16,318 nt of DNA from Thermoplasmata archaeon (lineage in GTDB: Archaea; Thermoplasmatota; E2; UBA202; JdFR-43), in assembly GCA_003650975.1 (NCBI GenBank), contig QMSU01000003.1:1-16318 (forward strand). Direction: 5' to 3'. Of the stretch, positions 1 to 5,936 are shown in pieces. Numbering within the stretch: the stretch's first letter is position 1; each line of letters starts with the position of its first letter. The translations under genes and the position numbers were made by a program. A model generated the notes under the pieces. That model was not told the origin of the DNA. It worked only from the letters and a program-made list of their open reading frames with translations, and did not search any database.

Positions 1-1250
1 AGGGGTATGGGTGTGGCAAAATAGCGCTGTCTGGAGATAACCCAGTCCCATCTCAACGAATTCACCCACTCCTCAAGCCGTGTGAACATGTATTCGGGGT
101 ACCATTTCATACGCTTTGCCACCTCAAGGATCTCCTCCTTGAACGGAAGTATCTTCAGAAACCACTGCTCCGCCTGTATGAACTCCACCGGTGTCTTGCA
201 CCGCCAGCAGATGCCCACACTCTGCTCCAAGTCCTCCTGCTTCGTGACGTACCCTTCTCTTTTCAAATCCTCAAGTATTGCCCTTCGCGCTTTCTCAACC
301 AGCATGCCGGCGTAGGGGCCTGCGAGTTCGTTCATTGTCCCGTCTCCGTTGATGCAGATTTCTATCGGCAGTTCGTATTTGAGCGCCCATTCCAGGTCCT
401 CCTTGTCACCTATGGTGCATATCATGACCACGCCGGTACCGAATTCGGGATCGACGCTTTCATCCTCGATGATTTTGACCCTTTTTCCATAGAGGGGGAC
501 AATGAGTTCCTTTCCCGAAAGGAAGGGTGCCCGCTCATCGTCGGGGTGGATGGCCACCAGCTGGCAGGTGGAGAGCATCTCCGGGCGGGTGGTGGCAATC
601 TCGAGGTAGCTTCCCCGCTCATCCTGCTTCACGCCGGGAAGAGATTCATCGAATGCACAGTAAAATTTGAGGGTGTTGAGCAGCGTTTTCCTGTCGGTAT
701 GCTCTATCTCCGCATCGGCCATTGCGGTCATGCATCGGGGACACCAGTTGACGGGAAATTCTCCCTTATATATGTAACCCTTTTCATAGAGTCGTATGAA
801 AGAAATCTGTGTGAGGCGGCGGTAATACTCGGCATCCGTTCGGTAGTACACGCTTTCATCCATTGATTCCCCGAGCACCATGAACTGATGTATCATCTCT
901 CCGATTTTTTCATCGGCGAATTCCTTGCAGCGCTGGGTGAATTCATGCCTCTCTATGTCCTTTCGGGTGATGCCGTACTTTCTCTCCACCCGTTCCTCAA
1001 TGGGAATGCCATTTACGTCAAAGCACAGCGGAAACAGCACGTTGTAGCCATTCATTCGCTTGAAGCGTGCCACAAAATCAATATGCGTGTAGTGCACCGC
1101 ATGTCCTATGTGAAGTCCGCCGGATGCATACCGCGGCGGGTTGTCAATGGAGTATACCGGCAGTTTTTCCTTGTCAAAGGTGTAGAGCTTCATCTCCTGC
1201 CACTTTTCCTGCCATTTTTTTTCCACTTCAAGTGCGTTGTAGCTGCTCAT
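1..1250 (-). CDS. valS: Valyl-tRNA synthetase, N-terminal part (cut at window start)
   Basis: Charges tRNA-Val with valine in the cytoplasm. The frame reads from an ATG at 1250 to the window edge, giving about 416 residues, so roughly the C-terminal half is missing. Class I signature HIGH appears as GLHIGH near residue 46, after NPPRYASG. The archaeal ValRS text FPLCFDVNGIP follows. A zinc-type CxxC (NWCPRC) lies near residue 170. The editing (CP1) domain shows ATTRPEM, the run GTGVVMICTIGDKEDLEW and ICWRCKTPVE, which are characteristic of ValRS rather than IleRS or LeuRS. The KMSKS loop and anticodon-binding domain lie outside the window. A TATA-like box about 26 nt upstream suggests a leaderless mRNA, which supports this ATG. 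It is transcribed divergently from the gene at 1694. No anomaly is seen in the visible part. Confidence 0.93.
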   Translation of the reverse strand, partial: MSSYNALEVEKKWQEKWQEMKLYTFDKEKLPVYSIDNPPRYASGGLHIGHAVHYTHIDFVARFKRMNGYNVLFPLCFDVNGIPIEERVERKYGITRKDIERHEFTQRCKEFADEKIGEMIHQFMVLGESMDESVYYRTDAEYYRRLTQISFIRLYEKGYIYKGEFPVNWCPRCMTAMADAEIEHTDRKTLLNTLKFYCAFDESLPGVKQDERGSYLEIATTRPEMLSTCQLVAIHPDDERAPFLSGKELIVPLYGKRVKIIEDESVDPEFGTGVVMICTIGDKEDLEWALKYELPIEICINGDGTMNELAGPYAGMLVEKARRAILEDLKREGYVTKQEDLEQSVGICWRCKTPVEFIQAEQWFLKILPFKEEILEVAKRMKWYPEYMFTRLEEWVNSLRWDWVISRQRYFATPIP

Positions 1251-1271
1251 TTTCCTATGAAGGAAATTTTC

Positions 1272-1283
1272 ACATATAAATTT
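1272..1283 (-). promoter_or_regulatory. TATA box of valS
   Basis: On the minus strand this reads AAATTTATATGT. Its centre is about 26-27 nt before the valS ATG at 1250, which places the transcription start at or next to the start codon. This is an archaeal leaderless promoter inferred from spacing and sequence only. Confidence 0.6.
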
Positions 1284-1413
1284 GTTGGGTGATACAGCAT
1301 TGCTGGAGGTGAATGACACGAGTGACCGTATCAAAATAGAAAAAGGAATAGAATGAATCGCAGCCATTCCAGCGATGTTAAGGGAGCCGTGCCACCGCTC
1401 ATCGTTCACAGTT

Positions 1414-1429
1414 ATTCACCGGGGTGAAT
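1414..1429. repeat. Perfect inverted repeat ATTCACC-GG-GGTGAAT
   Basis: Seven-base arms separated by two bases form a 16-base near-palindrome in the intergenic region upstream of the 1694 gene. The size is typical of a dimeric regulator site. It lies far from both promoters (about 140 nt from valS TATA and 220 nt from the 1694 TATA), so a role as a proximal operator is not obvious. Confidence 0.5.
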
Positions 1430-1470
1430 GAATAAAATCTGCACCATTCTTCTTCACATGATGAGGGAGC

Positions 1471-1492
1471 GTTCATGATGCATTCCATGAAC
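1471..1492. repeat. Inverted repeat GTTCATG-N8-CATGAAC
   Basis: Seven-base arms at 1471-1477 and 1486-1492 are perfect complements with an 8-base spacer. It could be a two-half-site operator or a small RNA hairpin. It lacks a following T-run, so it does not look like a terminator. Confidence 0.45.
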
Positions 1493-1646
1493 CGCCCTCA
1501 ATTTTACGAAAGGATGGCAGGGTATATCCAATCATGATTCATGCACCCTGTGTGTCCTTCACTTCTTCCCAGATGTTATGAAATGCACCCGATAAAGCAC
1601 CCTTTCATTTTTATCTCAATACCGCCGTTTCATAAAACCAAAAGAC

Positions 1647-1671
1647 TTATAATACTCTCACCTATTAAATC
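1647..1671 (+). promoter_or_regulatory. Promoter region of the 1694 gene pair
   Basis: Two candidate TATA elements are visible: TTATAATA at 1647-1654, which would give a leader of about 18 nt, and ATTAAAT near 1664-1670, about 27 nt before the ATG, which would give a leaderless message. The sequence cannot decide between them. No good Shine-Dalgarno precedes the ATG, which mildly favours the second. Confidence 0.4.
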
Positions 1672-1693
1672 AAATTGTTAGCAAAATGATAAT

Positions 1694-2101
1694 ATGAGCA
1701 AACCAATTGGTGTCAGGATTGATTCGAAACAGGAGGAGATATGGCATAAATTCAAGGAATTTGTCTCCGAAAAATACGGCAAGAAACACACCGTTCTCGG
1801 CAACGAGTTGGTGAAGGCCCTCCAGCTGTATCTCGAACTGTATGAGCTGGTGGCCAACAATAAACGGGAACCGGAGACACAGCTTGTCACGTCAAAGTCG
1901 GGCGACCTTGAGGTAAAATCAATGAAGGAAACATCCTACGATTTGCTCAACACCATTATTGCGTGCAGGGGAAATCTCGAACAGGTTGAGGACGAGCTGC
2001 AGGACATTCCCTCCTCTGCAAGGGATAAACTGGACAAACTACGAAAGGCGCTTTTCAAGGCCCAGAAGATTGTTGAGGAACGGATAGAGGCCATTCGATA
2101 A
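1694..2101 (+). CDS. Small ribbon-helix-helix-like protein with coiled-coil tail
   Basis: This 135-residue soluble protein has no family I can name with certainty. Residues 4-10 (PIGVRID) form a predicted beta strand. A helix follows at about 12-28, then a loop, then a second helix, TVLGNELVKALQLYLEL, at about 33-50. That order matches the ribbon-helix-helix (CopG/Arc-type) DNA-binding fold, although the loop is longer than usual. The second half (about 75-135) is highly charged and helical, likely coiled coil, which would suit dimerisation. Its stop codon overlaps the ATG of the NAD kinase-family gene by one base (TAATG), so the two are almost certainly co-transcribed. It may regulate this operon or bind DNA more generally; that is inference from fold and context. 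No enzymatic motif is visible. Confidence 0.7.
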   Translation: MSKPIGVRIDSKQEEIWHKFKEFVSEKYGKKHTVLGNELVKALQLYLELYELVANNKREPETQLVTSKSGDLEVKSMKETSYDLLNTIIACRGNLEQVEDELQDIPSSARDKLDKLRKALFKAQKIVEERIEAIR

Positions 2102-3162
2102 TGAAACGCATCGGTTTTATCATAAATCCTGTTGCGGGTATGGGTGGCAGTGTTGCTCTCAAAGGAACAGACGGTATGGTGGAGGAGGCGAAAAGGAGGG
2201 GTGCCATTCCTGTTTCTCCAAAGAGAGCCGAGGCATTTCTCCGGGCGCTGAAAAAGAAACGAGCATGGTATACCTGCTCGGGTATCATGGGTGAGGAGGC
2301 ATGCCGCAGAGCGGGACTGGATGTGGAGGTGGTGTATGAAGCGCCGGAAAGAACCGCTGCAGAGGACACAAAAAAAGCCGCTGCGTGCATGGCGCCCATG
2401 GTGGACATTATCGTGTTTGTGGGCGGAGATGGCACTGCCTGCGATGTGCTGGATGCGGTGGACGCGCAACTGCCTGTGCTGGGGGTGCCGGCAGGAGTAA
2501 AGATGTATTCCGCGGTATTTTCCAATACGCCAGCGGATGCGGCGGAGATCGTCAACTCGCTTGAGGAGCTTCCGGTGGAGGAGCGGGAAGTCATGGATAT
2601 AGACGAGGAGGCATTCAGGAAAGGGGAATTCAGGGTGAAACTCAAAGGATATGCACGCACGCCGGTGCATCCAAAAATCCAGGCAGGGAAAGAAGTTACA
2701 ATAGGAAACGGAAAACGGGAAATTGCCGAGTGGGTGGCGGAAGAAATGGATGACGACCGGGTGTACATCATCGGTGGCGGAAGCACCACCTGGGAAATCA
2801 AGAAGTACCTGGGTATCGAGGGAAGCTTCCTCGGAATAGACGTGATTAAGGGGAAAAAACTTCTGTGCAGGGATGCCGGTGAAAGGGAAATAAACAAATT
2901 GCTGGATGATGCGGCAAAAATTGTGGTGAGCCCGCTGGGGAATCAGGGTTTCATTTTCGGAAGGGGAAACCAGCCCATAAGCCATGAGATAATTGAGAGA
3001 GTGGGGCGGGAAAATATCATTGTGGTGGCCACACGGGAGAAGCTTGCCACCATTGACAGCTTGAAGGTGGATACCGGCGACGAGCGGGTCAATGATATGC
3101 TGCGGGGTTACATGGAGGTAATCACGGGATACAGGGAACGGAAACTCATGAAGGTGGAATAG
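2101..3162 (+). CDS. ATP-NAD kinase / AcoX family protein (COG3199-like)
   Basis: Probable archaeal NAD kinase, which phosphorylates NAD+ to NADP+ in the cytoplasm. It has 353 residues. The N-terminus MKRIGFIINPVAGMGG is the typical nucleotide-binding start of the family. The diagnostic GGDGT motif lies near residue 103 (VFVGGDGTACDVLDAV). C-terminal family signatures include GGGSTTWEIKKYL near 222, a DVIKGKK segment, and SPLGNQGFIFGRGNQPIS near 278, all typical of the larger archaeal COG3199 group rather than the short PpnK type. Biochemical assignment for this subgroup is less certain than for PpnK; some relatives are labelled only as AcoX-like. The start overlaps the stop of the preceding ribbon-helix-helix-like gene, implying translational coupling and possible regulation by that protein. 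No defect is seen. Confidence 0.85.
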   Translation: MKRIGFIINPVAGMGGSVALKGTDGMVEEAKRRGAIPVSPKRAEAFLRALKKKRAWYTCSGIMGEEACRRAGLDVEVVYEAPERTAAEDTKKAAACMAPMVDIIVFVGGDGTACDVLDAVDAQLPVLGVPAGVKMYSAVFSNTPADAAEIVNSLEELPVEEREVMDIDEEAFRKGEFRVKLKGYARTPVHPKIQAGKEVTIGNGKREIAEWVAEEMDDDRVYIIGGGSTTWEIKKYLGIEGSFLGIDVIKGKKLLCRDAGEREINKLLDDAAKIVVSPLGNQGFIFGRGNQPISHEIIERVGRENIIVVATREKLATIDSLKVDTGDERVNDMLRGYMEVITGYRERKLMKVE

Positions 3163-3198
3163 AGACATTTTTCATCCACCTCCGGCAGGATGCTACTT

Positions 3199-3348
3199 TC
3201 AATACTCAAACACTATTCCCATAAAAGAAAGAACGAACGCCAGAATCACATATGAAACGGTATTCATCGCCACTGGTATTTTCAGCAATTCCCTGGCACC
3301 GATGTTATTACGGAAAAATTGCAGGAGCACCAGCCACTCTATGAACAC
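3199..3348 (-). CDS. Possible small membrane protein (hypothetical)
   Basis: I do not recognise this frame, but it fills the gap between the NAD kinase-family gene and hypC and reads like protein. It is open from 3402, which would overlap the hypC start. A GTG at 3348 gives 49 residues and a GTG at 3330 gives 43. Two hydrophobic segments are visible: IEWLVLLQFF and a longer one, MNTVSYVILAFVLSFMGIVF, near the C-terminus, separated by a basic stretch (RNNIGARELLK). The TATA-like element at 3361-3368 is nearly symmetrical and could serve this strand as well as hypC. It would converge on the NAD kinase-family gene. There is no ATG at the right place and no Shine-Dalgarno, so it may be spurious. 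Confidence 0.33.
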   Translation of the reverse strand: MFIEWLVLLQFFRNNIGARELLKIPVAMNTVSYVILAFVLSFMGIVFEY

Positions 3349-3360
3349 CGAAAGCAAAGC

Positions 3361-3368
3361 ATTTATAG
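3361..3368 (+). promoter_or_regulatory. TATA box of the hyp cluster
   Basis: ATTTATAG is centred about 25 nt before the hypC ATG at 3389, so the hyp operon mRNA is predicted to be leaderless. The reverse complement, CTATAAAT, also resembles a TATA box and could drive the small minus-strand frame ending at 3199. Confidence 0.6.
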
Positions 3369-3388
3369 TCCTTGGTTTTCTTGTGCAC

Positions 3389-3604
3389 ATGTGCCTTGCC
3401 ATCCCAGGACAGATTGCCGAAATACACGGAACAAAGGCCGTGGTGGATTACGGGGGCATCACGCGGGAAGCAGATGTATCCCTGGTGGATGTCAAAAAGG
3501 GGGATTACGTCATCGTGCATGCCGGTTTTGCCATTCATGTGCTGAACAAAAAAGATGCAGAAGAAACACTCAAAATTTTCGAGGAGTTTTTTGACCATGC
3601 ATGA
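3389..3604 (+). CDS. hypC: Hydrogenase maturation chaperone HypC
   Basis: HypC/HupF chaperone of 71 residues, normal length for the family. It carries the Fe(CN)2CO group together with HypD and delivers it to the [NiFe]-hydrogenase large subunit precursor. The N-terminus MCLAIPGQI holds the essential Cys2 that ligates iron, and a later VDYGG fits the family's small beta barrel. The ATG at 3389 is chosen because Cys must follow Met and because a TATA box lies about 25 nt upstream; an in-frame extension to 3302 exists but would bury Cys2. The stop overlaps the hypA start by 8 nt, so hypC and hypA are translationally coupled. The first gene of a hypC-hypA-hypD cluster; no hydrogenase structural genes or hypB, hypE, hypF are in the window. 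Confidence 0.93.
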   Translation: MCLAIPGQIAEIHGTKAVVDYGGITREADVSLVDVKKGDYVIVHAGFAIHVLNKKDAEETLKIFEEFFDHA

Positions 3605-3986
3605 ATTCTCCACCATGCAGCAGATTGTGGCGGCCATTCTGGACGAAGCCCGGCGGCAGCATGCCACCGCCATTTACCGGGTTTCTCTCGAGATAGGGGA
3701 ACTCACCTTTCTTGGCGAAGAGCAGCTTCGATTCGCCTTTCAGATTCTCACCGAGGGAACCCTTCTTGCGGGTGCGGAACTCACCATTGAAACTCTCAAA
3801 ACTGAGGTCAGATGCTCATGTGGCTACCGGGGCGGGGTGGACTACGGGCTGAAGGAGGAGTTTCATCTCTCCTTTCCCCTTCTCAAATGCCCCCGCTGCG
3901 GGGGTGATGTTGACATTCTTTCCGGAAGGGAATGTGCGATAAAAAACGTTGAAATGGAGGTCCCCAATGCTGGAATTGAGAAATAG
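3597..3986 (+). CDS. hypA: Hydrogenase nickel-insertion protein HypA
   Basis: Nickel metallochaperone, 129 residues, a little longer than the usual 113-120. It receives nickel with HypB and inserts it into the hydrogenase large subunit. The start MHEFSTMQQIV carries the conserved MHE, where His2 is the nickel ligand, and this fixes the start at 3597. A structural zinc site is formed by CSCG near residue 73 and CPRCGGD near 102. Family HypA uses CxxC-CxxC; here the first pair is spaced CxC as written (C-S-C), a variant seen in archaeal members as far as I recall. The gene overlaps hypC by 8 nt and its 3' end overlaps the hypD start by 20 nt. The missing partner HypB must be encoded elsewhere if the pathway is complete. 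Confidence 0.92.
   Translation: MHEFSTMQQIVAAILDEARRQHATAIYRVSLEIGELTFLGEEQLRFAFQILTEGTLLAGAELTIETLKTEVRCSCGYRGGVDYGLKEEFHLSFPLLKCPRCGGDVDILSGRECAIKNVEMEVPNAGIEK
3956..3961 (+). promoter_or_regulatory. Strong Shine-Dalgarno site of hypD
   Basis: GGAGGT lies inside the hypA coding sequence with 5 nt before the ATG at 3967. It decides the hypD start against an in-frame TTG at 3949, and it shows that internal genes of operons here use Shine-Dalgarno initiation while first genes look leaderless. Confidence 0.75.
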
Positions 3987-5028
3987 GAAGGTTGCAGAAC
4001 GGATCGTGAACCAGATAAAAGCGCTGCATATTAATTTAAAGATAATGCATGTATGCGGTACTCATCAGGACACCATTGTCCGATATGGGCTTGACCATCT
4101 GCTGAAAACCTGTGGTGTGGAGGTGATCCAGGGGCCAGGCTGTCCGGTGTGTGTCACCACTCCTCTGGAAATCCAGCAGGCGATAGCCCTTGCCGAAAAC
4201 GGTGTCACCATTGCCACCTTTGGCGATATGGTGAGGGTGCCCGCCGGCGACACATCCCTGGAAAAGGTGCGGGCGGAGGGAGGAGACGTGAGAATTGTGT
4301 ACAGCATAGATGATGCACGCGCCATTGCAGAAACGAAGGAGGTGGTGTTTCTGGGCGTGGGATTTGAGACAACCGCTCCCTCCACTGCGGTGACCGTGCT
4401 GGATGAACCCGATAATTTTTCCGTACTCAGTTTCCATCGCTACATCCCCCCTGCGCTGGACGCACTGCTCGAGATGGGTGAGATAAAGATAGATGCCATC
4501 CTCTGCCCGGGGCATGTGTCAACCATCATCGGTGCCCTTCCCTATGTGCCGCTTGCAGAGAAGTACGGCATACCCCATGTGATAGCGGGATTCGAGCCAC
4601 TGGATGTGCTCATGGCTGTGTACATGATGGCAAAGCAGGTTCAGGAGGGTCGACACGAGGTGGAGAATGAATATGTACGGTGCGTGAACACGGAGGGCAA
4701 CGTGAAGGCCCAGAAGGTGATCGGCGAGGTGTTTGAACCCGCAGATGCCAGCTGGAGAGGATTCCCTCCCATACCACAGTCAAAAATGGCCATGAGAAAA
4801 AAGTATGCTGCATATGATGCAGCAGAGATATATGAAGACGTGCTGGAAGGAATCGAGGAGCTGCCTGAACCGAAAGGATGCAGATGCGGCGACGTGCTCA
4901 GGGGTGTCATATATCCCCAGCAGTGCCCGCTGTTCGGCAGGGTGTGCACCCCATCAAATCCTGTGGGGCCGTGCATGGTTTCCATAGAGGGTGCATGCAA
5001 TATTGAATACCGGTATAAAAATGATTGA
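3967..5028 (+). CDS. hypD: Hydrogenase maturation protein HypD
   Basis: Fe-S scaffold protein of 353 residues, normal family length. Together with HypC and HypE it assembles the Fe(CN)2CO moiety of [NiFe]-hydrogenases. Key motifs are all present: HVCGTHQDT near residue 29, GPGCPVCVTT near 57, and CPGHVSTIIG near 180. The C-terminal cysteine cluster includes CRCGDVL, PQQCPLFGRVC and the closing GPCMVSIEGAC, which supply the [4Fe-4S] ligands. The start is set by the ideal Shine-Dalgarno site 5 nt upstream. It overlaps hypA by 20 nt and the following winged-helix gene by 8 nt. All catalytic cysteines expected for the family seem intact, so the organism probably makes a functional [NiFe]-hydrogenase. 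Confidence 0.95.
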   Translation: MLELRNRKVAERIVNQIKALHINLKIMHVCGTHQDTIVRYGLDHLLKTCGVEVIQGPGCPVCVTTPLEIQQAIALAENGVTIATFGDMVRVPAGDTSLEKVRAEGGDVRIVYSIDDARAIAETKEVVFLGVGFETTAPSTAVTVLDEPDNFSVLSFHRYIPPALDALLEMGEIKIDAILCPGHVSTIIGALPYVPLAEKYGIPHVIAGFEPLDVLMAVYMMAKQVQEGRHEVENEYVRCVNTEGNVKAQKVIGEVFEPADASWRGFPPIPQSKMAMRKKYAAYDAAEIYEDVLEGIEELPEPKGCRCGDVLRGVIYPQQCPLFGRVCTPSNPVGPCMVSIEGACNIEYRYKND

Positions 5029-5332
5029 GATAGTGAAGGGAACTCTCGATGAAAGAATCATCCGGCTCCTGCAGGAGCAGTACCCTATCACTCTTGGGGA
5101 ACTGAGCAAAAAACTGGGCGTGTCTGAGCGCACCACCCGTGCAGCACTTCTCAAACTCCAGTCGCGCCGCATTGTGGAACTGGAACCGCTGCATGACACG
5201 GTTTTTATCCGTCTCATACGATTCGATTTTGTGTTTGTGGGACGACGCACACAGTACAAATTCATAAAGAAAAAGAGGGTGCGACACGAACCCGAGGAAG
5301 AAGAGGGGAATGACGACATCATGTATGGATAG
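5021..5332 (+). CDS. Winged-helix DNA-binding protein, hyp-cluster associated
   Basis: Small 103-residue protein of unknown target. Residues about 20-50 form a helix-turn-helix of winged-helix type: ITLGELSKKLGVSERTTRAAL, then a recognition helix region and KLQSRRIVELEPLHDTVFIRL, which would be the wing. A basic segment, RRTQYKFIKKKRVR, and a very acidic tail (EEEEGNDD) follow. The ATG at 5021 lies inside the end of hypD (8 nt overlap), so expression is coupled to the hydrogenase maturation genes. A role in controlling hydrogenase or hyp expression is plausible by position, but nothing in the protein shows a metal or redox sensor; there are no cysteines and few histidines. A general archaeal HTH regulator unrelated to hydrogenase is the main alternative. 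Confidence 0.75.
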   Translation: MIEIVKGTLDERIIRLLQEQYPITLGELSKKLGVSERTTRAALLKLQSRRIVELEPLHDTVFIRLIRFDFVFVGRRTQYKFIKKKRVRHEPEEEEGNDDIMYG

Positions 5333-5394
5333 TAGGTACGGGTAATCCTGCGTTCCCGCCACATAACATTTTTACCCTCCGTATGTTTCTTTTC

Positions 5395-5688
5395 ATGGAA
5401 AAAATCATCAAAAAGCTGGAGGAATTTGTCGCAGCGCGCGACTGGGAGCAGTTCCACACTCCCAAAAACCTTGCCATTTCCATTGCCATTGAAGCGGCGG
5501 AGCTCCTGGAACATTTTCAGTGGAACGATGTGCAGTTCCGGGAATTGCCAGACAGGAAGGCCATCGAGGAAGAGGTGGCTGACGTGATGATATACTGCCT
5601 GCTGTTCCTCAATTATATGGGTTCTTCCGTTGAAGAGGTACTGATGAACAAGATACAGAAAAATGAAAAAAAATATGAAGTGTCCTGA
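5395..5688 (+). CDS. MazG-like nucleotide pyrophosphohydrolase
   Basis: All-alpha NTP pyrophosphatase of the MazG/dCTPase (RS21-C6-like) superfamily, 97 residues. It probably hydrolyses dCTP or non-canonical nucleotides to the monophosphate plus pyrophosphate, as a house-cleaning enzyme. The metal-binding pattern is visible: EAAELLEHFQW at about residues 33-43 and EEVADVMIYCLLF at about 60-72, giving the ExxE and ExxD ligands. The ATG at 5395 fits the usual family start just before the first helix; an ATG at 5383 would add four residues and cannot be excluded. It is separated from the preceding regulator by about 60 nt on the same strand and may have its own weak promoter. The substrate cannot be read from sequence alone. 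Confidence 0.87.
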   Translation: MEKIIKKLEEFVAARDWEQFHTPKNLAISIAIEAAELLEHFQWNDVQFRELPDRKAIEEEVADVMIYCLLFLNYMGSSVEEVLMNKIQKNEKKYEVS

Positions 5689-5826
5689 AGGGATGCGGAC
5701 CATGATCCGGGCTGTCCCCATTAATAACATTACATATCATATATAAAGCGGGCGTGGAGCTCTGGAAGGCAGGCAATTCTCACCCACATTTTACGTTATC
5801 ATATGCCTATCTTTGAAAAAAGCAAA
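5689..5826. other. Intergenic stretch with an extra TATA-like element
   Basis: No gene is seen. A good TATA-like sequence, CATATATAAAG, lies near 5738-5748, about 80 nt upstream of the main candidate promoter of the surface-protein gene. It may be a second promoter giving a longer leader, or the start of a small untranslated RNA. I see no strong hairpin or T-run terminating such an RNA. Confidence 0.35.
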
Positions 5827-5837
5827 ATATTTATAAG
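5827..5837 (+). promoter_or_regulatory. TATA box of the surface-protein gene
   Basis: ATATTTATAAG, preceded by A-rich sequence, is the strongest TATA-like element in this region. Transcription would begin near 5858, leaving a leader of about 80 nt before the ATG at 5937. This long, A-rich leader differs from the apparently leaderless genes elsewhere in the window. Confidence 0.6.
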
Positions 5838-5865
5838 AAAGAAGAGAATTCTTATCTGTCCTAAA

Positions 5866-5925
5866 ATGAGTTGGATAAAAAAGAAAAGGTTAAAAAAGGG
5901 TAAGCCTTTTAGTTGGCAAATTTAG
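5866..5925 (+). CDS. Possible 19-residue basic leader peptide (uORF)
   Basis: A short frame opens with ATG about 8 nt after the predicted transcription start and ends with TAG at 5923-5925. The peptide has seven Lys/Arg out of 19 residues, mostly within WIKKKRLKKGKP, and two tryptophans. Its stop codon overlaps the first bases of the AGGGGGA ribosome binding site of the big surface-protein gene. Ribosomes ending here would sit on that site, which could couple or attenuate translation. This is an inference from geometry; the frame may be chance in an A-rich leader. Confidence 0.3.
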   Translation: MSWIKKKRLKKGKPFSWQI

Positions 5926-5930
5926 GGGGA
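5924..5930 (+). promoter_or_regulatory. Shine-Dalgarno site of the surface-protein gene
   Basis: AGGGGGA stands 6 nt before the ATG at 5937 and decides that start over a TTG at 5913. The match to a GGAGG-type site is imperfect but G-rich. Confidence 0.55.
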
Positions 5931-5936
5931 ATAAAT

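Larger units (their letters stand above)
1284..1646. other. Gene-free divergent intergenic region with small palindromes
   Basis: I find no convincing gene here; the open frames are very short and lack recognisable protein character. The stretch holds two clear dyads (1414-1429 and 1471-1492, listed separately) and a perfect 10-base palindrome, AATCATGATT, near 1532-1541. The 9-mer GGTGAATGA occurs at 1309 and again at 1423. The region sits between valS and a small ribbon-helix-helix-like gene, so operator function is possible but unproven. Confidence 0.5.

Noticed and set aside
888..1292. Plus-strand frames at 546-866 and 888-1292 that could be taken as small genes.
   Set aside because: They are antisense to valS, whose reading frame is continuous and carries the synthetase motifs through this whole stretch.
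1936..3168. A 410-residue open frame on the minus strand, antisense to the NAD kinase-family gene, and a second 280-residue frame at 2055-2897.
   Set aside because: Both lie fully over a clear, family-matching gene on the plus strand. Their proteins are rich in His, Ser, Arg and Pro and show no domain, as expected for shadow frames.
4954..5730. A 258-residue minus-strand frame opposite the winged-helix and MazG-like genes.
   Set aside because: It runs across three genes with recognisable proteins on the other strand and has no domain character of its own.
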